From: JACDAN01 sp963802375
GTDB lineage: Bacteria; Actinomycetota; Thermoleophilia; Gaiellales; Gaiellaceae
Assembly (NCBI GenBank): GCA_963802375.1
Contig: CAWDIJ010000010.1
Location: 496,001-560,000, forward strand
Length of the DNA: 64,000 nucleotides
Reading direction: 5' to 3'
Shown here: positions 47,338 through 56,009 of the stretch, in pieces
Layout of the letters: each line of letters starts with the position of its first letter
How positions within the stretch are numbered: position 1 is the stretch's first letter
Position numbers and translations under genes: made by a program
Notes under the pieces: generated by a model
The model's database searches: none
What the model was told of the DNA's origin: nothing
Seen by the model: only the letters and a program-made list of their open reading frames with translations

Positions 47338-48228
47338 ATGGGCGAGCTGCGATTCGGGCCGGCGCGGATCCCCTCCCGCGAGTCGCCGGAAGAGGCGGTT
47401 GCGATCCTCCAGGAGCGCGGCTACACGGCCTGCGAGATCGATTTCGAGGGCAAGTTCTGGATGGACTACCCGTGGGCCGAGCGATTGGGTGAGCTGGCGC
47501 GCGACGCCGGGATCGCGCTTTCCGTCCATGCGCCGATCGCCGGCTTCGTCGGGCACGCGGAGCGCGGCAAGAAGCTGAACATGGCGATCGGGATGCTCGA
47601 CCATTCGGCGGGGATCGCGGTCGCCTGCGGGGCCGAGCTCGTCGTCTTTCACCCCGGGTTCCTCCTCGAACGAGAGCGGGAGAAGGCGCTGGACGACGTC
47701 GTCGAGCAGGCGGGCGAGCTGCGCGAGCGGCTGGAGAAGAAGGGCCGCGGCGTCCCGTTCGGGGTCGAGGTGATGGGCCGCGTGAACGAGCTCGGGACGA
47801 TCGACGACGTGCTGGCCATCGCTTCACGGCTCGACTGGGTTCGCCCGGTGCTCGACTTCGCACACATGCACGCGACCTCGGACGGGGCGTTCACGGAGGT
47901 CGAGCAGTTCGCCGGCGTCCTCGCGCGCGCGGACGCGCTGCTCGAGCCCAGTGCCCCGTTCCACATCCACTTCTCCGACATCGCCTACGCCAACCGGAAC
48001 GAGACGAAGCACCTCTCGTACGGCGAGGGAACCCTGCGGGCCGAGCCGCTGGGCGAGGCCCTCGCGCGCGTCGAGCGCCCGGCGACCGTGATCAGCGAGT
48101 CGCCCGACGAGGAGTCACATCAGGCTGTCTACGCGGCGCTCTCGGCCACTTCGCCCGCTCGAAGCTCTTCGAGGCGGCGCTCGAAGGCTGCGATCTCGTC
48201 GAGCCGCTCGCGCTCCTCCAGGAACTGA
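47338..48228 (+). CDS. AP-endonuclease-2-family TIM-barrel protein (Nfo-like)
   Basis: 296 residues. Metal-binding motifs of the xylose-isomerase-like/endonuclease IV barrel are in order: LSVHAPIAGF, LVVFHPGFLL, FGVEVMGRV, PVLDFAHMHA and FHIHFSDIAY, and a final VISESPDEES. Family members include endonuclease IV acting at abasic sites, but sugar isomerases share the fold. The last 30 residues (Ser/Arg-rich) overlap the end of the convergent cyclase gene by 100 bp and look like read-through, so the natural stop may have been lost. Confidence 0.82.
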   Translation: MGELRFGPARIPSRESPEEAVAILQERGYTACEIDFEGKFWMDYPWAERLGELARDAGIALSVHAPIAGFVGHAERGKKLNMAIGMLDHSAGIAVACGAELVVFHPGFLLEREREKALDDVVEQAGELRERLEKKGRGVPFGVEVMGRVNELGTIDDVLAIASRLDWVRPVLDFAHMHATSDGAFTEVEQFAGVLARADALLEPSAPFHIHFSDIAYANRNETKHLSYGEGTLRAEPLGEALARVERPATVISESPDEESHQAVYAALSATSPARSSSRRRSKAAISSSRSRSSRN

Positions 48229-51062
48229 ATCATCGCCTCGAGCGGATCCGAGAGGAAACGCGTGTACTCGCTTCGCTCGAGGATGTCGATGGACTCTTGC
48301 AGCAGCGCCTCGGCCTCTTCGTCCCTGCCCTGGTTGGCGCGGACGAGTGCGAGCGACATCTTGGTCGATGCCTGTGAGCTGACGTCCTGGGGGCCGACGG
48401 TCTCCATGGCCTTCAGCGCGTAGAGCTCGGCCTCGTCGAGCTTGCCCTGGTCGAGCAGGACCTCGGCGAGGAAGCGCTGCACCTCGCAGAGCGTTCCGCG
48501 GTCTTCGAGCGGCTTCAGGATCCGGATTCCCTCGCGCGCCAGCTTCTCCGCCTCCTCCAGGTCGCCTGCCCGGCGGACGATCGACGCGATTCGGAGCATC
48601 GTCCGGGCCAGGTGGGTCGCCGCGCCGACCTCCGCGAAGAGCTCGCGCGCCCGTTCATATTCCTCGAGCGCCTCGTCGTCGCGGCGGCGCCATCCGTAGA
48701 GCTCGCCCGACTGCAGGTATGCGTGCGCTCTCGCCGTCAGCGACCCGCTCTCTTCGGCGAGGGTCTTTGCGCGTTCGATCAGCGGCTCCGCCCGATCGTC
48801 CTCCTGCCGCGAGGTGTAGATGCCGGCGAGCGAGAGCAGCGCCTCGCTCTCGAGGTCCGCGCGCTCGAGTCGTCGAGCGATCTCGAGCTGCTCCTGTGCG
48901 TAGCCCTCACCCTCGCTGAGCCGGCCACGCCACCAGGCGACGGTGTTGAGCACCTCGAGCGCCAAGACCTTGCTCTCGTCGTGCTCGGCGACCTCGAGGG
49001 CCTTCCCCGCCAGCTCTTCGCCGCGGCTCACGTCTCCCTCGCGGAAGATGCTGACCTCCGCGAGGGCTGTGAGCGCCCGGGCTTCGAGATCCCTGTCTCC
49101 CGCCTGGCGCGCGAGCCTGAGGACCTCCTGCATCTCCGGGGAGACGACGGGGAACTCACTCATCCGCCAGGCTGCTCGTGCCGCCTGGAACCGCCGCTCG
49201 ACTGTCGGCTCGAGCTCGACGGCCCGGATGAGGAGTTTGCGCGCCGTCGCGTTCGCCTCACGTGCGAGCGCCCGGCGGCCGGCCTCTTCCAGCGCCGCGG
49301 CGGCCTCGGTCGCGAGCTTCTCGGGCGGGGAGCCGTCGAGCTCCGCGAGAAGCGCAGTGGCATGGTCGAGGTGGTACGCGCGGACCTCCAGCAGCTCCTC
49401 CGCGGCACGCTTACGCAGCCACTCGGCGAAGCGCTGGTGGAACCCGGCGCGGGCAGCCTTCGAGAGCCCGCCGTAGGCGACCTCGCGGATGAGCACATGC
49501 TTGAACTTGAACGCGGCCTCGCCCGAGATCGACGAGCGCGGCTCCGGGAGCACGAACTCGCGCAGATGCAGATCCTCCAGCAGCGGGTCGATGTCGGTGC
49601 CCTCGAGCACAAGCTCGGCGAGCGCGCCCTTCCAGAAGATCCTCCCCATGACCGCCGCGCCCTGGAGCAGCTCCTTCTCGCCCGGCGGCAGGTGGTCGAT
49701 GCGAGCGGCGATGAGCGCCTGAAGGGTGTCGGGGATCCGCTCGATGCCGCCGCCGTTCGCTTCGGAGAGCATCCGGACGGTCTCCTCCACGAAGAGCGGG
49801 TTGCCCTCGCTCTTGTCGAGCACCGCCTGACGGGCGCCGAACGCGATGTCGCCGTCGAGCAGCGCCTCCACCAGCGCCTCGCTGTCGGCCCGGCCGAGCG
49901 GCTCCAGCTCGATCGCAGTCGCGCGAACGCGGCCGCCGCCCCAACCGGGCCGCAGGTCGAGCAGCTCCGGTCGCGCCAGACAGAGCAGCAGGATCGGGAC
50001 GTCTTTGACCCAGGTGGCCATGTGCTCGATCAACTCGAGCAGCGCGTCCTCGGCCCAGTGGATGTCCTCGAAGATGAGAACAAGTGGCTGCGGCTCGGCG
50101 AGCTTCTCGGCCCACTCGCGCGCCGCCCAGGCGATCTCCTGCTGGTTCCGCTCGCCCTTGACCGCCTCCAGGACGCCGGAGGCGAGGGCGAGCAGGTCAG
50201 CGACGGCCTCGTCGGGGCAGCAGTCGCGCAGCTTCTCGAGCGCGTCGTCGAGCGGGTCGTCGTCGGCGATTCCGGCAGCCGTCTTGACCATGTCCGAGAG
50301 CGCGGAATAGGTCACGCCCTCGCCGTAGGGAAGCGCGCGGCCGGAGAGGACCGTGGCGGACTCGAGACCGCCGACGAACTCATGCGCGAGCCGGCTCTTT
50401 CCGACACCGGCGTCGCCGTAGATCGTGAAGAGGTGCGCGCGCTTGTCGCGAACTGCGCGCAGATACGTGTTCTCCAGGAGCTCGAGCTCGGCGTCGCGGC
50501 CGACGAGCGGCGCACGGCGCACGCCGGCTCGGCCGCTGACACCGGCAAGGCAGATGATCCGCCACGCCCAGACAGGCTCCGCTCGACCTCGAATCTCGAC
50601 CGGCCCCTCGTCCTCGACCTCGAATGTGCCAAGCGTGAGCCGGTGTGCGCCGGGGCCGATCATGATGCTGTTGACGGGCGCCGCCTGCTGGAGCCGAGCG
50701 GCGATGTTGACGGCCTCCCCGGTCGCAAACGTCGACTCGGTTGCGTCGTCGACGACGACCTCCCCGGACTCGATCCCGATCCGGACGTCGAGCCCGAGCT
50801 CCTTGACGGAGTCGAGAATGCCGAGTGCGGCCCGGATTGCACGCTCGGCGTCGTCCTCGTGCGCCTGCGGGATGCCAAACGCCGCCATGACCGCGTCCCC
50901 CGCGAACTTCTCGACGATTCCGCCGTGCGTGACAACGCAGTGAGAGACCTTGTCGAAGTACTGCTGAACGCGCCGGCGCGCTACCTCCGGATCGCTTCCG
51001 GAGACCAGCGCTGTCGAGCCGACGAGGTCGACGAACAGGACTGTCGCAAGCTTGCGCTCCAC
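48129..51062 (-). CDS. Class III nucleotide cyclase - AAA ATPase - TPR regulator
   Basis: 977 residues. Residues 1-165 are a cyclase domain (VLFVDLVGSTALVSG and EKFAGDAVMAAFG carry the two metal Asp residues). Residues about 185-560 are a STAND-like ATPase with Walker A FTIYGDAGVGKSRLAHEFV and Walker B PLVLIFEDIHWAEDALL. From about 580 come TPR repeats (DLEARALTALAEVSIF; AHAYLQSGELYGWRRRDDEA; EAEKLAREGIRILKPLEDRG). This is a large signalling protein type typical of Actinobacteria and Chloroflexi; input unknown. GTG 51062 follows TACACT by 6 nt. Confidence 0.9.
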   Translation of the reverse strand: MERKLATVLFVDLVGSTALVSGSDPEVARRRVQQYFDKVSHCVVTHGGIVEKFAGDAVMAAFGIPQAHEDDAERAIRAALGILDSVKELGLDVRIGIESGEVVVDDATESTFATGEAVNIAARLQQAAPVNSIMIGPGAHRLTLGTFEVEDEGPVEIRGRAEPVWAWRIICLAGVSGRAGVRRAPLVGRDAELELLENTYLRAVRDKRAHLFTIYGDAGVGKSRLAHEFVGGLESATVLSGRALPYGEGVTYSALSDMVKTAAGIADDDPLDDALEKLRDCCPDEAVADLLALASGVLEAVKGERNQQEIAWAAREWAEKLAEPQPLVLIFEDIHWAEDALLELIEHMATWVKDVPILLLCLARPELLDLRPGWGGGRVRATAIELEPLGRADSEALVEALLDGDIAFGARQAVLDKSEGNPLFVEETVRMLSEANGGGIERIPDTLQALIAARIDHLPPGEKELLQGAAVMGRIFWKGALAELVLEGTDIDPLLEDLHLREFVLPEPRSSISGEAAFKFKHVLIREVAYGGLSKAARAGFHQRFAEWLRKRAAEELLEVRAYHLDHATALLAELDGSPPEKLATEAAAALEEAGRRALAREANATARKLLIRAVELEPTVERRFQAARAAWRMSEFPVVSPEMQEVLRLARQAGDRDLEARALTALAEVSIFREGDVSRGEELAGKALEVAEHDESKVLALEVLNTVAWWRGRLSEGEGYAQEQLEIARRLERADLESEALLSLAGIYTSRQEDDRAEPLIERAKTLAEESGSLTARAHAYLQSGELYGWRRRDDEALEEYERARELFAEVGAATHLARTMLRIASIVRRAGDLEEAEKLAREGIRILKPLEDRGTLCEVQRFLAEVLLDQGKLDEAELYALKAMETVGPQDVSSQASTKMSLALVRANQGRDEEAEALLQESIDILERSEYTRFLSDPLEAMIQFLEERERLDEIAAFERRLEELRAGEVAESAA

Positions 51063-51068
51063 CCTTCA

Positions 51069-51074
51069 AGTGTA
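51069..51074 (-). promoter_or_regulatory. -10 hexamer TACACT, leaderless start
   Basis: TACACT ends 6 nt before the GTG at 51062; the gap TGAAGG is a weak SD-like purine run but too close. Confidence 0.4.
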
Positions 51075-51120
51075 TGAACGAATGCGGACGCGGGAAAACT
51101 CCCGCTCCGAGCCGGTTTTC

Positions 51121-51648
51121 TCAGACCGGACGCGGCTGAATCCGGCGGCCTCGGCGCGCCAGGGCAGCCGCGGCGAGGACCACGAGGATCACGCCGCCGG
51201 CGAGCAGGTAGTTGGACCAACCTCGCTTGCTCGACGGCGGCACCGGTTGCGCATCGACTGCAGCCGGCCAGGCCTCCGGCGCCTCGAATGCCTCGAGCTT
51301 GCGGGCTGCCGGTCCGAGCTGCGCCAGCGCCTCCGTGCGCGGGACGTACCAGAGGAGCGCTCGCTCGGCACCGGCGTTCGATGCGATCAGCCCTGAAGAG
51401 GGGACGAAAAGGGTTGAGTATCCGTTCCGGTCGTCGCCTGCCTCGAACTCGACATCCATGCGGTAGAACGGGCCTACGGGCGGAGGCTCCAAGACGGTCT
51501 CGGCCGGACTGAGCACGTACGCCGCGCGATCCTCGAGCGTGACGCAGGCCTCTGCTCCACAGACGCGGACGGTCGCCATCCCCTTGGCCTCTACGGCTGC
51601 AGGAACCATGAGAGACGCGAGGGCGACGACTGCGGCGAGCCTCTTCAC
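51121..51648 (-). CDS. Membrane-anchored extracytoplasmic protein of unknown function
   Basis: 175 residues: signal peptide (VKRLAAVVALASLMVPAAVEA), small domain with a likely disulfide (VRVCGAEACVTLED), a mixed domain (YRMDVEFEAGDDRNGYSTLF; GAERALLWYVPRTEALAQL), and a C-terminal membrane helix YLLAGGVILVVLAAAALARRG with basic stop-transfer. The topology is outside-facing with a C-terminal anchor. GTG 51648 begins the signal peptide. No family recognised. Confidence 0.68.
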   Translation of the reverse strand: MKRLAAVVALASLMVPAAVEAKGMATVRVCGAEACVTLEDRAAYVLSPAETVLEPPPVGPFYRMDVEFEAGDDRNGYSTLFVPSSGLIASNAGAERALLWYVPRTEALAQLGPAARKLEAFEAPEAWPAAVDAQPVPPSSKRGWSNYLLAGGVILVVLAAAALARRGRRIQPRPV

Positions 51649-51687
51649 CGCCGATCTACACCGTAATCGGACGCGCGGTTCCGGGGA

Positions 51688-51693
51688 TAGAGT
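51688..51693 (+). promoter_or_regulatory. -10 hexamer TAGAGT, leaderless start
   Basis: TAGAGT ends 6 nt before the GTG at 51700; CCGGCC between. Confidence 0.45.
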
Positions 51694-51699
51694 CCGGCC

Positions 51700-53046
51700 G
51701 TGCTCGATCCCAAGGTCTTCAAGGCGTACGACGTGCGCGGGATCTACCCGACCGAGCTGGACGAGGACGGCGCCTATGCGATCGGCCGGGCGTATGTCGA
51801 GCAGTTCGAGCCTGGACAGATCGCGGTCGGGCGCGACATGCGGATCTCGTCGCCGTCGATGGCGGCGGCCCTCATCCGCGGTGTGACCGACGCCGGTGCC
51901 GATGTCCTCGACCTCGGCCTCGTCGGCACGGAGATGGTCTATTTCGCGGTCGGCGAGCTCGACCTGGACGGCGGCGTCGCGGTCACGGCCTCGCACAACC
52001 CCAAGGAGTACACGGGCATGAAGATCGTCCGGGAGGGGGCGCTACCCGTCGGCGGCGACTCGGGGCTGCTCGACATCCGCGACAAGGCCATGGCCCTCGG
52101 AGACGCGCCCGAGGGACAGTCCCTCGGACGTGTCCAGGAATACGACGTCTGGCCGGCCTACGTCGACCGCGTCCTGTCGTTCGTGGACGTGTCCGCGATC
52201 GAGCCGCTTCGCGTCGTCATCGACGCGGCGAACGGGATGGCGGGTGTGATGCTCCCGCCGGTGCTCGAGCGCCTGCCCATCGAGGCGATCCGCTGCTATT
52301 TCGAGCCCGACGGCACCTTCCCGAACCACGAGCCGAACCCGCTCCTGCCCGAGAACCGCGAGTTCATCGTCGAGCGGACGACGACCGAGGCAGCCGACTT
52401 CGGCGTGGCCTTCGACGGCGATGCCGACCGCTGCTTCTTCGTCGACGATTCCGGTGAGTTCGTCCCGGGCGACTTCGTGACCGCGCTGCTCGCCGAGTCC
52501 GTGCTGGAGAAGAGCCCGGGCGGCAAGGTCATCTACGACCTGCGCGCGAGCTGGGCAGTGCCCGAGACCGTCGAGGCCGCTGGCGGCACGCCGCTCGTGA
52601 ACCGCGTCGGCCATGCGTACATCAAGCACCGAATGCGCGAGGACGGGGCCGTCTTCGGCGGCGAGGTCTCGGGGCACTACTACTTCCGCGAGTTCACGCA
52701 GGCGGACTCCGGCGTCGTGCCGTTTCTCCTCATGCTCGAGCTCGTTTCGCGCCGTGGCCAGAAGCTGTCCGAGATCCTGCGCCCCTACCGCGACCGCTAC
52801 TTCATCACGGGCGAGCTGAACACCCCGGTTCCCGACGTGGCGCTCAAGCTCCAGGAGCTGAAGGAACGGTTCGAGTCCCAGGGCGAGGTCTCGCACCTCG
52901 ACGGGATCTCGGTCGACTCCGCCGACTGGCACTTCAACGTCCGCCCGTCGAACACCGAGCCGCTCCTGCGTCTGAACCTCGAAGCCCGCTCGAAGGAGCT
53001 GATGGAACAGAAGCGGGACGAGGTGCTCGACGTCATCCGTGCTTGA
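51700..53046 (+). CDS. Phosphomannomutase/phosphoglucomutase
   Basis: 448 residues of the alpha-D-phosphohexomutase family: catalytic phosphoserine in VTASHNPKEYTGMKIV (about 105), metal-binding loop AFDGDADRCFFVDD (about 240), sugar-binding GEVSGHYYFREF and phosphate-binding RPSNTEPLLRLNLE near the end. It interconverts mannose-6-P/mannose-1-P or the glucose forms for cell-envelope sugars. The start LDPKVFKAYDVRGIYP is complete. Overlaps the thioesterase gene by 8 nt. Confidence 0.94.
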   Translation: MLDPKVFKAYDVRGIYPTELDEDGAYAIGRAYVEQFEPGQIAVGRDMRISSPSMAAALIRGVTDAGADVLDLGLVGTEMVYFAVGELDLDGGVAVTASHNPKEYTGMKIVREGALPVGGDSGLLDIRDKAMALGDAPEGQSLGRVQEYDVWPAYVDRVLSFVDVSAIEPLRVVIDAANGMAGVMLPPVLERLPIEAIRCYFEPDGTFPNHEPNPLLPENREFIVERTTTEAADFGVAFDGDADRCFFVDDSGEFVPGDFVTALLAESVLEKSPGGKVIYDLRASWAVPETVEAAGGTPLVNRVGHAYIKHRMREDGAVFGGEVSGHYYFREFTQADSGVVPFLLMLELVSRRGQKLSEILRPYRDRYFITGELNTPVPDVALKLQELKERFESQGEVSHLDGISVDSADWHFNVRPSNTEPLLRLNLEARSKELMEQKRDEVLDVIRA

Positions 53047-53497
53047 AGCCGGACGACTGACCGACCGGAAGCCGCCGTTCAAGTTCTCGGCGCTCACCCG
53101 CGTCGGGTTCTCCGACACCGACGCCCAGGGGATCGTCTACTACGGCCGTTACTTGCCCTATTTCGACACAGCCCGCGTCGAGTACCACCGGCACCTCGGC
53201 CAGCTGTACACGAGCCCCGACGAGGAACGCCAGTTCGTCATGCGCGCGACGAACATCGAGTACCTGGCGCCGGCCCAGTTCGACGACCTGATCGAGGTCT
53301 TCATCAGGATCGCCCGGATCGGCCGGACAAGCATCACCTACGAGTGCGCCGCGTACCGGGTCGAGGACGACGTGCTGATGGTGACCGCGAACCAGACGCT
53401 CGTGCTGGTCGACCTGGACGAGCGAAAGCCTTGCCCGATTCCTGACTGGTACCGCGACCGGATCCAGGAGTTCGAGGGCGCCGCCCTCGAGCTCTAG
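53039..53497 (+). CDS. Hotdog-fold acyl-CoA thioesterase (4HBT/YbgC-like)
   Basis: 152 residues. FSDTDAQGIVYYGRYLPYFD (about 22-41) is the catalytic signature of 4-hydroxybenzoyl-CoA thioesterase-like proteins, with the Asp nucleophile and the helix that holds the thioester; the fold ends LVLVDLDERKPCPIPDWYRD. It hydrolyses an acyl-CoA. GTG 53039 overlaps the mutase stop. Confidence 0.92.
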   Translation: MLEAGRLTDRKPPFKFSALTRVGFSDTDAQGIVYYGRYLPYFDTARVEYHRHLGQLYTSPDEERQFVMRATNIEYLAPAQFDDLIEVFIRIARIGRTSITYECAAYRVEDDVLMVTANQTLVLVDLDERKPCPIPDWYRDRIQEFEGAALEL

Positions 53498-53543
53498 GCG
53501 GCCTTTTCGACTCGAGCGGCTCTCACCCGAGCGCCGGAGGTCC

Positions 53544-53571
53544 CGTTCGAGCAAGCGAAATCACTCGAACG
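53544..53571. terminator. Hairpin between convergent thioesterase and rel genes
   Basis: CGTTCGAG (53544-53551) and CTCGAACG (53564-53571) form a perfect 8-bp stem with a 12-nt loop, extended by TCCC/GGGA with a bulge. It may terminate both genes. Confidence 0.5.
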
Positions 53572-53583
53572 AGGGAGAGAGGG

Positions 53584-55788
53584 CTAGCTGGGCGTGACTC
53601 GATACGCGTCGAAGACCGAATCGACGTTGCGGAGCGAACTGAGCAGGCCGCGAAGTGACTTCACGTCGCCGACCTCGGCCGTGTACCAGTTCTTCGCGAG
53701 CTGGTCCTCCACGGTGCCCCCGTAGGAGACGATGTTCGAGCCGTGCTCGGCAAACGTCCTCGCGACGTCCTCGAGGAGCCGAGGCCGATCCCAGGCGTCG
53801 ACTGCGATCTGGACACGGAAGCTCTTGGTCGAGCCGCCGTCCCAGTTCACCGGCGTGAACCGCTCAGGATTGCGGCGCAGCGCGCGCACGTTCGGGCAGT
53901 CCTCCCGGTGGATAGTGATGCCCTTGCCGAGCGAGATGTAGCCGACGATCTCGTCGCTCGGCACCGGCGTGCAGCACTTCGCGAGGCGGACGAGGACGTC
54001 CTGGATGCCCTCGACGTTGATTCCGAGCTGATTGCTACCCACCGCCTCCGCCGTCCGCGTCGGCTTGAGCGGAACGGTCGCTTCCTCCGCGACCTCGCTC
54101 GTCTTCAGGCGCTGGATCACCTTGTTGACGATCTGGTTGGCGGAGAGCTTCCCGGAACCGAGGGCGAGGTAGAAGTCCTCGGCCTTCTTGAAGCCCGCCT
54201 CCCGGATCACCTGGGCGAGGACCGCTGAGCCCGCGACCTTCCTGTACGGCAGCTTTTGTTGCTTCAGCGCCTGCTCGAGGGCCTCACGGCCCTTCTGCTC
54301 GGTGTCCTCGCGCGTCTCGCGCGAGAACCACTGGCGGATCTTGTTGCGCGCCCGGGAAGACTTCGCGAGCGTCAGCCAGTCCCGGGACGGACCCCGCCCG
54401 CTCTTCGTCGTCAGGACCTCGACGAAGTCGCCGCTCTGCAGCGAGTAGTGGAGCGGGACGATGCGGCCGTTCACGCGCGCGCCGACCGTCTTGTGGCCAA
54501 CGTCGGTATGCACCGCGTAGGCGAAGTCGATCGGCGTCGAGCCGGCCGGGAGCATCTTGACCTCGCCCTTGGGCGTATAGACGTAGACCTCGTCGACGAA
54601 CAGGTCGCCGAGCATCGACTTCTTGTACTCGCGTGGGTCGGACTCGTCGTTCCAGTCGCGCAGCTGCTTCACCCAGGCGAGCCAGCGCTCGTCGGGCTTG
54701 CGGCCCTTTCCCCCGCGCTTGTAGAGCCAGTGAGCCGCGACACCGAGCTCGGCCGTCTCGTGCATCTCCTTCGTGCGAACCTGAATCTCGAGTGGCCGAC
54801 CCTGTGGCCCGATCACGGTCGTGTGCAACGCGCGGTAGCCGTTCAGCTTCGGCATCGCGATGTGGTCCTTGAAGCGGCCCGGCATGGGCTTCCAGAGCGA
54901 GTGGATCAGGCCCAGCGCGCCGTAGCAGTCGCGCGTGCCTTCCTCACCCGAACGCTCGACGATGACGCGCATCGCGGTGAGGTCATAGATCTCGTTGAAC
55001 TCCTTGCCCTTCTTGGCCATCTTGTCGTAGATGGAGTAGAAGTGCTTGGCGCGACCGGAGATCTCCGCCGGGATGTCCACCTTGTCGAGCTCGCGCTGGA
55101 GGACGTACGCCGCCTCGCTGACGTGCTCCTCCCGGTCGGCGCGCCGCTCGTTGACCATCGCCTTGATCTCGGTGTACTTGCGCGGGTGGAGCGCCTCGAA
55201 CGCAAGGTCCTCGAGCTCCCACTTCATCTGGTGGATCCCGAGCCGGTGCGCGAGCGGCGCGTACACCTCGAGCGCCTCGCGCGCCTTCTGCACCTGCTTC
55301 TGCTTGCCGAGGTACTCGATCGTGCGGAGGTTGTGGAGCCGGTCGGCGAGCTTGATGAAGATGACCCTGAGGTCCTCGGCCATCGCCAGGACCATCTTCC
55401 GGTAGTTCTCGGCCTGGGCCTGCTCGCGGCTCTGGAAGGAGACGCGCGTCAGCTTGGTGACGCCGTCGACCAGCTGCGCGATCTCTTCCCCGAACTCGGC
55501 CTTGACGTCGTCGAGCGAAACCTCGGTGTCCTCCACGACGTCGTGCAGGAGTGCCGCCGCGATCGTCTCGTCGTCGAGCTGGAGCTCTGCGCAGATGCGC
55601 GCGACCGAGTAGGGGTGGTGGATGAAGTCCTCGCCCGACCGCCGCTGCTGGCCCTCGTGGGCAGCCGCCGCGAAGCGGAATGCGCGGGCGATCAGGTCTC
55701 GATCGAGGTCCGGGTTGTACTCAGCGACCTCGGCAATGAGCTCGTTGATGAGGTCTTGATGTCGTTCCGGAGCCTCGAGAAGCGTCAT
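53584..55788 (-). CDS. rel: Bifunctional (p)ppGpp synthetase/hydrolase
   Basis: 734 residues, full-length long RSH protein. HD hydrolase domain: HHPYSVARICAELQLDD, ALLHDVVEDT and FIKLADRLHNLRTI, all metal ligands present. Synthetase: MAKKGKEFNEIYDLTAMRVI, MPKLNGYRALHTTVIGPQG. TGS: VYVYTPKGEVKMLPAGSTPI. Zinc-finger/C-terminal and ACT domains: LAKCCTPVPSDEIVGYIS, WYTAEVGDVKSLRGLLSSL. It makes and degrades the stringent-response alarmone. ATG 55788 is used because TACCAT ends 6 nt before it. Confidence 0.96.
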   Translation of the reverse strand: MTLLEAPERHQDLINELIAEVAEYNPDLDRDLIARAFRFAAAAHEGQQRRSGEDFIHHPYSVARICAELQLDDETIAAALLHDVVEDTEVSLDDVKAEFGEEIAQLVDGVTKLTRVSFQSREQAQAENYRKMVLAMAEDLRVIFIKLADRLHNLRTIEYLGKQKQVQKAREALEVYAPLAHRLGIHQMKWELEDLAFEALHPRKYTEIKAMVNERRADREEHVSEAAYVLQRELDKVDIPAEISGRAKHFYSIYDKMAKKGKEFNEIYDLTAMRVIVERSGEEGTRDCYGALGLIHSLWKPMPGRFKDHIAMPKLNGYRALHTTVIGPQGRPLEIQVRTKEMHETAELGVAAHWLYKRGGKGRKPDERWLAWVKQLRDWNDESDPREYKKSMLGDLFVDEVYVYTPKGEVKMLPAGSTPIDFAYAVHTDVGHKTVGARVNGRIVPLHYSLQSGDFVEVLTTKSGRGPSRDWLTLAKSSRARNKIRQWFSRETREDTEQKGREALEQALKQQKLPYRKVAGSAVLAQVIREAGFKKAEDFYLALGSGKLSANQIVNKVIQRLKTSEVAEEATVPLKPTRTAEAVGSNQLGINVEGIQDVLVRLAKCCTPVPSDEIVGYISLGKGITIHREDCPNVRALRRNPERFTPVNWDGGSTKSFRVQIAVDAWDRPRLLEDVARTFAEHGSNIVSYGGTVEDQLAKNWYTAEVGDVKSLRGLLSSLRNVDSVFDAYRVTPS

Positions 55789-55794
55789 AGGCAA

Positions 55795-55800
55795 ATGGTA
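55795..55800 (-). promoter_or_regulatory. -10 hexamer TACCAT, leaderless start of rel
   Basis: TACCAT ends 6 nt before the ATG at 55788; TTGCCT between. Confidence 0.45.
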
Positions 55801-55912
55801 CTCCGCGGGTAGGAGCTGACCTCCGGGCCGCGAAAACACCCGGTCCATGCGTATTTCCCGCCGTCAGAAACGGACAATCCTGGCACTGGCCCGGTTGCTT
55901 GCGAGCCTCGAT

Positions 55913-55941
55913 TCCCAGACCCGCCGCGAGCGGTTCTGGGA
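55913..55941. repeat. Inverted repeat in the recJ-rel gap
   Basis: TCCCAGACCCGC (55913-55924) and GCGGTTCTGGGA (55930-55941), a 12-bp stem with one mismatch, upstream of rel. Confidence 0.5.
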
Positions 55942-55954
55942 GCCGCGAAAAGCT

Positions 55955-56009
55955 TAGGAGGGTTTGGCGAAATACCGGCTGTGCCGCGGTATTCCGCCAA
56001 ACCCTCCTA
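55955..56009. terminator. 55-bp near-perfect palindrome at the recJ stop
   Basis: TAGGAGGGTTTGGCG-A-AATACCG pairs with CGGTATT-C-CGCCAAACCCTCCTA: 22 base pairs and one A-C mismatch around a 9-nt loop. The recJ stop codon (56007-56009) lies in its right foot. The stem is longer and less GC-only than other terminators here, so it may be a mobile repeat serving as terminator. Confidence 0.7.

Noticed and set aside
53544..53571. A tRNA T-arm suggested by GTTCGAG
   Set aside because: No acceptor, D or anticodon stems can be formed around it; it is a simple hairpin between convergent genes. I found no tRNA elsewhere.
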